From Mycobacterium sp. PS03-16 (GTDB lineage: Bacteria; Actinomycetota; Actinomycetes; Mycobacteriales; Mycobacteriaceae): 64,000 nucleotides of DNA. The translations under genes were made by a program, and so were the position numbers. The notes below the pieces were generated by a model. It saw only the letters and a list, made by a program, of their open reading frames with translations, did not search any database and was not told where the DNA came from. This document shows, one piece after another, positions 58,179 through 64,000 of the stretch. Numbering within the stretch: position 1 is the first letter of the stretch; every line of letters begins with the position of its first letter. The stretch lies in the NCBI RefSeq assembly GCF_004570325.1, contig NZ_SPQO01000003.1, positions 124,001-188,000 of the forward strand, written 5' to 3'.

Positions 58179-59030
58179 ATGCTGCGGGTCGCGGTACCCA
58201 ACAAGGGGGCGCTGAGCGAGTCGGCGGCGGAGATTCTCTCCGAGGCCGGCTACCGGCGCCGCACCGACGCCAAGGACCTCACCGTCGTCGACCCGGTCAA
58301 CAATGTCGAGTTCTTCTTCCTGCGCCCCAAGGACATCGCGATCTACGTCGGCTCGGGGCAGCTGGACCTCGGCATCACCGGACGCGACCTCGCCACGGAA
58401 TCCGGGGCGCCCGTGCGGGAACGGCTCGCGCTGGGCTTCGGGTCCTCGACGTTCCGCTACGCCGCACCCGCCGGGCGCGAGTGGGCGCCCGCCGATCTCG
58501 CGGGTAAGCGGATCGCCACCGCCTACCCGAACCTGGTCCGGAAAGATCTCGCCGACAAGGGAATCGTGGCCACCGTCATCCGGCTCGACGGCGCGGTGGA
58601 GATCTCGGTGGCGCTCGGCGTCGCCGACGCCATCGCCGACGTCGTGGGGTCGGGCCGCACCCTGCGCCAGCACAATCTGGTGGCGTTCGGCGAATCGCTG
58701 TGCGACTCCGAGGCCGTGCTCATCGAGCAGGACGGTGCGGGGGCGGACAACGGCGCGGCCCGCGACCAGCTGGCCGCGCGGGTGCAGGGCGTGGTCTTCG
58801 GCCAGCAGTACCTGATGCTCGACTACGACTGCCCGCGCGAGGTTCTCGAGCGCGCCACCGCGGTCACCCCCGGCCTCGAATCGCCCACCATCGCGCCGCT
58901 GGCCGACCCGGACTGGGTGGCGGTGCGGGCGCTGGTGCCGCGCCGGCAGGTGAACGCGATCATGGACGAGCTCGCCGCGATCGGCGCCAAGGCGATCCTG
59001 GCGTCGGACATCCGGTTCTGCCGCTTCTGA
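58179..59030 (+). CDS. hisG: ATP phosphoribosyltransferase HisG (long form)
   Basis: First and histidine-inhibited step of histidine biosynthesis. It has 283 residues: the catalytic two-domain part has [24 protein letters not shown] and the PRPP site [16 protein letters not shown]. The C-terminal regulatory ACT-like domain (about 210-283) ends [12 protein letters not shown] 58179; a GTG three codons upstream overlaps the hisE stop. Confidence 0.97.
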   Translation: MLRVAVPNKGALSESAAEILSEAGYRRRTDAKDLTVVDPVNNVEFFFLRPKDIAIYVGSGQLDLGITGRDLATESGAPVRERLALGFGSSTFRYAAPAGREWAPADLAGKRIATAYPNLVRKDLADKGIVATVIRLDGAVEISVALGVADAIADVVGSGRTLRQHNLVAFGESLCDSEAVLIEQDGAGADNGAARDQLAARVQGVVFGQQYLMLDYDCPREVLERATAVTPGLESPTIAPLADPDWVAVRALVPRRQVNAIMDELAAIGAKAILASDIRFCRF

Positions 59031-59099
59031 CTTCGCCGTGTGACAGGCGGTTCCGCGTGTTAGCGTCCGGGGGAATTCCATAGCCGGTCGGAGGTCCGC

Positions 59100-59582
59100 A
59101 TGACGCATGTCCTTGTCCTGGTGCTCGCGCTGCTGATCGGTGTGGTTGCTGGCTTGCGTGCGTTCATGGCGCCCGCGGCGGTGGCCTGGGCGGCCATGCT
59201 GGACTGGATCGCGCTCGACGGGACCTGGGCGTCGTGGCTCGCGCATCCGATCACGGTCACGGTGCTGACCATCCTGGCCGTCGGGGAGCTCGTCACCGAC
59301 CAGCTGCCCAAGACGCCGAGCCGCAAGACACCGATGCAGTTCATCGCCCGGTTGCTCTCCGGCGGTTTCGCCGGCGCGGTGATCGGTACGGCGTTCGGCT
59401 ACACGTTCGGCGGCCTGGGCGCCGGGGTGGTCGGCGCGGTGCTCGGCACCCTCGGCGGGTACGAGGCCCGCAAACGCCTGGTCGCCCGCAACGGCGGCCG
59501 CGATCTGCCCATCGCGCTGCTCGAGGACGGCGTCGCCCTGGGCGGTGGCCTCGTGGTCGCCTGGCTCACGTCGGTGGTCTGA
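59100..59582 (+). CDS. DUF4126 membrane protein
   Basis: It has 160 residues with about four hydrophobic segments and conserved glycine-rich stretches (VAGLRAFMAPAAVAWAA, GGFAGAVIGTAFGYTFGGLGAG, LGGYEARK). DUF4126 family; function unknown. It follows hisG as in M. tuberculosis (Rv2120c, from memory), 69 bases downstream. It ends one base before the next gene's ATG. Confidence 0.85.
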   Translation: MTHVLVLVLALLIGVVAGLRAFMAPAAVAWAAMLDWIALDGTWASWLAHPITVTVLTILAVGELVTDQLPKTPSRKTPMQFIARLLSGGFAGAVIGTAFGYTFGGLGAGVVGAVLGTLGGYEARKRLVARNGGRDLPIALLEDGVALGGGLVVAWLTSVV

Positions 59583-59583
59583 C

Positions 59584-60963
59584 ATGTCCGCAGATGCAAC
59601 GGCTTTCGACGCCATCATCATCGGCGCCGGCCAGGCCGGGCCGCCGCTGGCCGGTCGGCTGACGCAGGCCGGACAGCGTGTCGCGGTGATCGAACGCCAA
59701 CTCGTCGGCGGCACCTGCGTCAACTACGGGTGCATCCCGACCAAGACGCTGGTCGCCAGCGCCCACGCGGCGCATCTGGCCCGGCGCGGGGCCGAGTACG
59801 GGGTCGGCACCGGCGAGGTGACCGTCGACATGGCGAAGGTCAAGGCCCGCAAGGACCGGATCATGCTCGACGACCGCACCGGCGTGGAGTCCTGGCTCGA
59901 GGGGATGGACGGCTGCACGCTGATCCGCGGACACGCCCGGTTCACCGGACCGCACACTGTCGCCGTCGGCGAGCAGGTCCTCACCGCAGAGAAGATCTAC
60001 CTCAACGTCGGCGGCCGGGCCGTCGTCCCCGACCTGCCGGGCCTCGACGGCATCGACTACATGACCAACGTCGACATCCTCGACCTCGACACCGTGCCCG
60101 AGCATCTGGTGATCGTCGGCGGCAGCTACATCGCGCTGGAATTCGCGCAGATGTACCGGCGGTTCGGAGCGCGGGTGACGGTGATCGAACACGGCTCCCG
60201 CCTGACCTCCCGCGAGGACGAAGACGTCTCGGCCGCGATCGCAAGCATCCTGGAAGCCGAGGGCATCGACATCGTGGTCGACGCCACCGGGATCCGGTTC
60301 ACCAAGACCGACAACGGTTTCCAGGTAGTGCCGAAGGACGGCGCGGAGCCGGTCGAGGGCAGTCACCTGCTGCTCGCCGTGGGCCGGCAACCCAACACCG
60401 ACGACCTCGGCCTCGACGCCGCAGGCGTGCAGACCGACGAGCGCGGCTACATCGTCGTCGACGACCAGCTGCGCACCACCGCCGAGCACATTTGGGCGAT
60501 GGGGGACTGCAACGGCAAGGGCGCGTTCACCCACACGTCCTACAACGACTTCGAGATCGTCGCGGCCAACCTGCTCGACGACGATCCGCGCCGGGTCAGC
60601 GACCGCGTCACCACCTACGCGCTCTACATCGACCCGCCGCTCGGGCGGGCCGGCCTGACCGCCGACCAGGTACGCAGGTCCGGGCGCAAGGCGCTGGTCG
60701 GCAAGCGGCCGATGACGCGGGTGGGCCGCGCCGTGGAAAAGGGTGAGACGCAAGGGTTCATGAAGGTGGTCGTCGACGCCGAGACCGAGGAGATCCTCGG
60801 CGCCGCGATCCTCGGCGTGGGCGGCGACGAGGTGGTGCACGCGATCCTCGACATCATGACCGCCAAAAAGCCCTACACCGCGATCTCGCGGACCATGCAC
60901 ATCCACCCCACCGTCAGCGAGCTGGTGCCCACGCTGCTCCAGGATCTGAAGCCGCTGACCTGA
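59584..60963 (+). CDS. FAD-dependent pyridine nucleotide-disulfide oxidoreductase (mercuric reductase-like)
   Basis: It has 459 residues. FAD motif IIIGAGQAGPPLAGRL (about 11-26), redox-active pair GGTCVNYGCIPTKT (Cys 45 and 50 approx.), NAD motif VIVGGSYIALEFAQ, and the dimer-interface HIHPTVSEL. Close to mercuric reductase and lipoamide dehydrogenase, but without an N-terminal metal-binding domain or C-terminal Cys pair, so mercury is not the likely substrate. ATG 59584, one base after the DUF4126 stop. Confidence 0.87.
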   Translation: MSADATAFDAIIIGAGQAGPPLAGRLTQAGQRVAVIERQLVGGTCVNYGCIPTKTLVASAHAAHLARRGAEYGVGTGEVTVDMAKVKARKDRIMLDDRTGVESWLEGMDGCTLIRGHARFTGPHTVAVGEQVLTAEKIYLNVGGRAVVPDLPGLDGIDYMTNVDILDLDTVPEHLVIVGGSYIALEFAQMYRRFGARVTVIEHGSRLTSREDEDVSAAIASILEAEGIDIVVDATGIRFTKTDNGFQVVPKDGAEPVEGSHLLLAVGRQPNTDDLGLDAAGVQTDERGYIVVDDQLRTTAEHIWAMGDCNGKGAFTHTSYNDFEIVAANLLDDDPRRVSDRVTTYALYIDPPLGRAGLTADQVRRSGRKALVGKRPMTRVGRAVEKGETQGFMKVVVDAETEEILGAAILGVGGDEVVHAILDIMTAKKPYTAISRTMHIHPTVSELVPTLLQDLKPLT

Positions 60964-61558
60964 TTCGCCGGCCTGCGGTCAGCTGGGCGGCGACCCCGGC
61001 GACCCGCCGGCCGAGATGACGACAGGTGCGCAGGTCGGCATCGGGCACCGCCTCCGGTGGCGCGTCGACATCGGTCTGCGCACCGGCGCCGAGGAAGAAC
61101 CCGAGCCGATTGAGATCCTCGGGGCTGCCCGCCGAACTGTTCCAGCCGGCCACCAGCCCCAGGTTGACCCAGTGCATGTGGTGCTGGGCGGCGAAGACGG
61201 CCAGCGACATCAACGTCGCGACCTTGTCGCCGCTCTTGGCCCCCGAGTTGGTGAAGCCCGCGGCGAGCTTGTCGCGCCAGGTGCCCTCCTGGCAGCGGCG
61301 GCCCGTGCGTTCGGTGAAGGACTGGAAACCCGCCGACACGTTGCCCATGTAGGTCGGCGTACCGAAGATGATCGCGTCGGCGCTGTCGAGGACGCCCCAC
61401 CCGTCCTCGGTGAGCGCATCGACGGCGAGCACCTCCACCGCCGCGCCTGCCGATCGCGCACCGTCGGTGACCGCGCGGGCCAGCACCGCGGTGTGGCCGA
61501 ACCCGGAGTGGTAGGCCACCGCGACCCGGGGTGCCGGTGAGTGATCAGCGCCGGGCAT
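60914..61558 (-). CDS. NAD(P)H:quinone oxidoreductase / flavodoxin-fold (WrbA-like) protein
   Basis: It has 214 residues. FMN-binding features: VAYHSGFGHTAVLARAV (phosphate loop), FGTPTYMGNVSAGFQ and FTNSGAKSGDK. It probably reduces quinones or other electrophiles with two electrons. Last gene of the arsR operon. ATG 61558 overlaps the SRPBCC gene by 14 bases. Its C-terminal about 50 bases overlap the 3' end of the disulfide oxidoreductase gene on the opposite strand. Confidence 0.85.
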   Translation of the reverse strand: MPGADHSPAPRVAVAYHSGFGHTAVLARAVTDGARSAGAAVEVLAVDALTEDGWGVLDSADAIIFGTPTYMGNVSAGFQSFTERTGRRCQEGTWRDKLAAGFTNSGAKSGDKVATLMSLAVFAAQHHMHWVNLGLVAGWNSSAGSPEDLNRLGFFLGAGAQTDVDAPPEAVPDADLRTCRHLGRRVAGVAAQLTAGRRIRSAASDPGAAWAPAR

Positions 61559-62036
61559 CGTCGACCTCCTGCTTGCGGGTCAGCCAATCCGGCAGATCAT
61601 GGCCGCCCAGATATGCCTCGAGGCGATCGAGGAAGGCGTGGGTGCCGGCGAAGAAACCGGTGGCGTTACGGATCCCGAGGCCGCGATGGGTGAAGCGCAA
61701 CACGGTCCCGTCGCCGTCGGCACGGAGTTCGTAGCGCACCACACCGTCTTCGACGATCGGCTGGCGCCATTCGTGTTCGAACACGTGCGGCGGGTCCCAC
61801 ACCAGGATGCGGCCGGTCATCCGCTTGATGTCGTCGGGCAGCGGGGGACCGGTGGCCACCATGTCGATGTGGCCGCCCTCGCGGCCGTCGATCTGGGTGG
61901 ACCCGAACCACTGTCCGCGCTCGGCCGGGTCGGTGATCGCCGACCACACCGCCTCCACCGGGAACGGCAGACGCCGCTCGAAGGTCAGCACGGCACGGTC
62001 GCCGTCGACGGTGAGTTCTCCGTCGCGGGCGCTCAC
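61545..62036 (-). CDS. SRPBCC (AHSA1-type) protein
   Basis: It has 163 residues of START/Bet v1-like fold: LTFERRLPFPVEAVWSAITDPAERGQWFG at its start (typical AHSA1), then GGHIDMVATGPP, FEHEW and FTHRGL. Such genes regularly follow ArsR-type regulators. Ligand unknown. GTG overlaps the arsR stop (GTGA). Confidence 0.87.
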   Translation of the reverse strand: MSARDGELTVDGDRAVLTFERRLPFPVEAVWSAITDPAERGQWFGSTQIDGREGGHIDMVATGPPLPDDIKRMTGRILVWDPPHVFEHEWRQPIVEDGVVRYELRADGDGTVLRFTHRGLGIRNATGFFAGTHAFLDRLEAYLGGHDLPDWLTRKQEVDDARR

Positions 62037-62350
62037 CGGGACTCCTCGGCCCGCCGATGGAGGTGGCGCTCGAGGTCGTCGAGGTGCCCGCTCCAGAACC
62101 GGCGGTACCGCTCGATCCAGGTGCTGATCTCGACCAGGCCGTCGGCGCGCAGCGCGTAGATCCGGCGTTGCGCATCGGGGCGGACCTCGACCAGACCGAC
62201 CTCGCGCAGCACCCGCAGGTGGCGCGACACCGTCGGCTGCGTGAGTCCGGGCAGCGCGGCGACCAGTTCACCGGCGGTGCGCTCACCGTCGGCGAGGGTG
62301 TCCAGCAGGGTGCGGCGGCTCGGCTCGGCGACCGCTTCGAAGACGTCCAT
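62033..62350 (-). CDS. ArsR-family transcriptional regulator
   Basis: It has 105 residues. Winged helix-turn-helix: EPSRRTLLDTLADGERTAGELV then LTQPTVSRHLRVLREVGLVEV with wing RRIYAL. No clear metal-binding cysteines are present, so it is probably a non-metal sensor of the SRPBCC-linked type. First gene of the arsR-SRPBCC-flavodoxin operon. A palindrome lies just upstream. Confidence 0.88.
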   Translation of the reverse strand: MDVFEAVAEPSRRTLLDTLADGERTAGELVAALPGLTQPTVSRHLRVLREVGLVEVRPDAQRRIYALRADGLVEISTWIERYRRFWSGHLDDLERHLHRRAEESR

Positions 62351-62360
62351 GCCCCAAGTA

Positions 62361-62385
62361 TTGCATCTGATCTATATAGACGCAA
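62361..62385 (-). promoter_or_regulatory. Candidate ArsR operator with inverted repeat
   Basis: TTGCATCT (62361-62368) and AGACGCAA (62378-62385) are inverted repeats matching at 7 of 8 positions. They lie 10-35 bases before the arsR start, typical of an autoregulated ArsR operon. The palindromic octamer CTATATAG occurs at 62372-62379 and 62388-62395, the second covering the stop of the upstream gene. Confidence 0.5.
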
Positions 62386-62387
62386 CG

Positions 62388-62897
62388 CTATATAGAGCGG
62401 GCCGCCCGCAGCATCCGCAATTGGCCGAGCTCGGCGGCGTTCTTGGTCAACTCCACGGTCAGCCACAGCACGGTGTCGGCCACCGTGCGCCCGGTCTCCG
62501 CACCCCACGGAAACGCCGACGGCAGCGCCAGGTCCGCGGCGGTCAACCCGGCGATCAGCGCACGCCATTCGCGCGCCAGCGCGCGGATCCGCGCCACCAC
62601 CGCCGCCCCGCCCGGCCACGTCACGTCGGTGCGCTCCGGCGGCGGGCGGTTCTCGAGGTAGGCGACCGTGACCGACCACCACCAGGTGATGTGCCATGTC
62701 ACCCAGCCGATGGTGGGGACGGGGATGGGGTCGGGTTCGGTGTCCGCCCAGTCGGGACGCCACACCCCGGCGGCGTCCGGACGCACCGTCCACACCAGCG
62801 CCGCGGGCTCCCACAGGAAGTCGTCCTCGACGAGAGCCGAGAGGTGCAGATCGGCCAGCGCCCACGCCAGGTCGAACTGGCCGACGTGACCGGTCAC
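62388..62897 (-). CDS. DinB-like helical protein
   Basis: It has 169 residues with the DinB/YfiT-type four-helix pattern: an N-terminal QFDLAWALADLHLSAL helix, PTIGWVTWHITWWWSV with the conserved His, and a C-terminal LWLTVELTKNAAELGQLR with Glu/His metal candidates. Related proteins are metal-dependent transferases, some using mycothiol; this member is not assigned. GTG overlaps the thioesterase stop (GTGA). Its stop codon overlaps the candidate operator region. Confidence 0.72.
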   Translation of the reverse strand: MTGHVGQFDLAWALADLHLSALVEDDFLWEPAALVWTVRPDAAGVWRPDWADTEPDPIPVPTIGWVTWHITWWWSVTVAYLENRPPPERTDVTWPGGAAVVARIRALAREWRALIAGLTAADLALPSAFPWGAETGRTVADTVLWLTVELTKNAAELGQLRMLRAARSI

Positions 62898-63694
62898 GGT
62901 TGCCGCTGCACCAGCAGAGTCTGCGCGCAGGTGCCGATGAACCCGCGGTGGTCGAAGACGTCGGCCGTCGTGACGCCCACCCCGTCCGGCCCGATCGACC
63001 CGCGCGCCCGGACCGCGAAGTCCGACCCCTCGGGCAGCCGGTGCAGGTGAACCACGGTGTCGGTGTTCATGAACACGAACCGCTGGGGGTCCAGTGCCGC
63101 GCCGATGCCGTTGGCCGAGTCGACCACCATCGCCAGGCGCTGCAGCGCCGTCGTCGGCTCGTCGTCGACGAGCGGCACCAGCGGCGTCAGCCAGGCCACC
63201 GCGGAGTTGCCGTCGTCGGGCTGCCTGCGCCACCGCACCGTCTCGAGGTAGCCGGGCGCACCCTCCCAGGCATGCGACACCGCCGCCGCATCGCCTTCGA
63301 CCAGCGGCGGGTGCCGGTCGGTGACCGCGTCGTGGGTGTCGCTGGTGGCCAGCAGCCAGGCGGTGAGGCGCGCGACCGCGCGCCGGCTGCCATCGGGGCG
63401 GGCGGCCAGCATCTCGGCCGCCATCAATGAGATGCGGGCGCCCGGTCGGACCACCGACGAGCGCACCCACACCGGCGCCACCGGGATCGCGCCGAGGATG
63501 TCGAGCGCCACCCGGCCGACCCGCAGACCGGTGCCCGCCGCGAGCTCCTCGACCGCCCGGGTCAGCAGCGCCAGCGGCGGCGAGCCGTGCTGGATCGCCG
63601 GGTCCCAGTTGCTGCGGGTGTCGGCCGTCGACTCGAAGGCCGACAGCTCACCGTCGTCGTCCTCGGGCCGCCGGTGATACAGGTGACCGATCAC
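62894..63694 (-). CDS. Thioesterase family protein (double hotdog, TesB-like)
   Basis: It has 266 residues. Two hotdog domains are expected from the layout: WDPAIQHGSPPLALLTRAVE with LDILGAIPV in the first and VVHLHRLPEGSDFAVRARG with GFIGTCAQTLLVQ in the second, as in TesB-like acyl-CoA thioesterases. Substrate unknown. GTG overlaps the nuclease gene upstream (GTGA), so the two are coupled. Confidence 0.78.
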   Translation of the reverse strand: MIGHLYHRRPEDDDGELSAFESTADTRSNWDPAIQHGSPPLALLTRAVEELAAGTGLRVGRVALDILGAIPVAPVWVRSSVVRPGARISLMAAEMLAARPDGSRRAVARLTAWLLATSDTHDAVTDRHPPLVEGDAAAVSHAWEGAPGYLETVRWRRQPDDGNSAVAWLTPLVPLVDDEPTTALQRLAMVVDSANGIGAALDPQRFVFMNTDTVVHLHRLPEGSDFAVRARGSIGPDGVGVTTADVFDHRGFIGTCAQTLLVQRQP

Positions 63695-64000
63695 GCTGCC
63701 GGTTCCGTCTTCAGCACGGCGTCGGGGTCACCGTCGTCGATCACCTCCGGCCAGCCCGGATACGGCGGCGGCGTGCCGCCGAACTCCGGACAGAGCGCGC
63801 GGTGGGCGCACCAGTCGCACAGCCGTGACGGTTTCGGCCGGAAGTCACCGGTGGCCCCGGCCGCCTGGATGGCCCGCCAGATCGCGGTCAGCGTCCGTTC
63901 GAACCGCGTCAGCTCGTCGAGATCGGGGGAGTAGTCGAGCACCTGACCGTCGGCGAGGTAGAGCAGCCGCAGCCGGGCGGGCAGCACGCCGCGCGAGCGC
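63691..64000 (-). CDS. RecB-family PD-(D/E)XK nuclease, 3' part only (partial)
   Basis: About 103 codons of the C-terminal end are present; the gene continues beyond the right edge. LRLLYLADGQV and the C-terminal iron-sulfur motif CDWCAHRALCPEF match RecB/Cas4-like nucleases of mycobacteria (Rv2119, from memory), which carry a 4Fe-4S cluster completed by an N-terminal cysteine outside this window. The upstream frame stays open to base 64000. DNA repair role likely. Confidence 0.8.
   Translation of the reverse strand, partial: RSRGVLPARLRLLYLADGQVLDYSPDLDELTRFERTLTAIWRAIQAAGATGDFRPKPSRLCDWCAHRALCPEFGGTPPPYPGWPEVIDDGDPDAVLKTEPAA

Noticed and set aside
59584..60963. Mercuric reductase (merA)
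   Set aside because: No C-terminal Cys pair, no N-terminal metal domain and no mer genes nearby.

Overview
The window is high-GC, densely coded actinobacterial DNA. Gene content, order and protein sequence point to a mycobacterium, most likely a fast-growing Mycolicibacterium related to M. smegmatis. From memory, the two flanks follow the M. tuberculosis order Rv2152c (murC) to Rv2143 and Rv2141c to Rv2119. The markers are wag31, mshC (mycothiol synthesis), DUF3090/SCO1664-type genes and a 13E12-type HNH gene. No phage, IS element, CRISPR array or rRNA is visible.

Region 1 (1-7814) is the end of the division and cell-wall (dcw) cluster: murG end, murC, ftsQ, ftsZ, pgeF, yggS, sepF, yggT, wag31 and a small membrane protein. 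Region 2 (7811-38926) is about 31 kb of accessory metabolism between this cluster and a tRNA-Leu gene. It holds a phosphoribosyltransferase/erythromycin-esterase pair, a TIGR01777 epimerase, an amidotransferase, a beta-lactamase-fold lipoprotein without its catalytic motifs, a phospholipase D-like protein and a cytochrome P450. It continues with the HNH gene, a CitB/CitA-type two-component system divergent from tctCBA-usp, and a PknH-sensor-like lipoprotein. Next come a glnT-amidotransferase-GXGXG-FMN synthase-FAD oxidase operon resembling N-methylglutamate synthase genes, nirBD with a coupled small gene, and a 1341-residue assimilatory nitrate reductase that carries its own flavoprotein reductase. 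The region ends with a secreted acidic protein behind a good IdeR iron box.

Region 3 (38927-50668) returns to conserved mycobacterial order: tRNA-Leu(GAG), M20 peptidase, PEBP protein, pyrD, a DUF5703-like gene, an LppL-like lipoprotein, uppP, a histidine phosphatase, DUF3090, an SCO1664-type kinase-fold protein, cysQ, mshC, an SDR and a PAC2 protein. Region 4 (50669-64000) has metH behind an S-adenosylhomocysteine riboswitch whose P1 helix competes with a hairpin covering the ribosome-binding site. It then has an NmrA-like reductase, a HAD phosphatase, a sugar MFS transporter, hisE-hisG, a DUF4126 membrane protein, a disulfide oxidoreductase, an arsR-SRPBCC-flavodoxin operon, a DinB-like protein, a thioesterase and the end of a RecB-type nuclease gene.

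Together the accessory genes describe a saprophyte that assimilates nitrate and nitrite, probably amines through glutamine-synthetase-like chemistry, and tricarboxylates. The strongest regulatory observations are the metH riboswitch and the iron box at 37351. All functions are inferred by reading; no database search was run.
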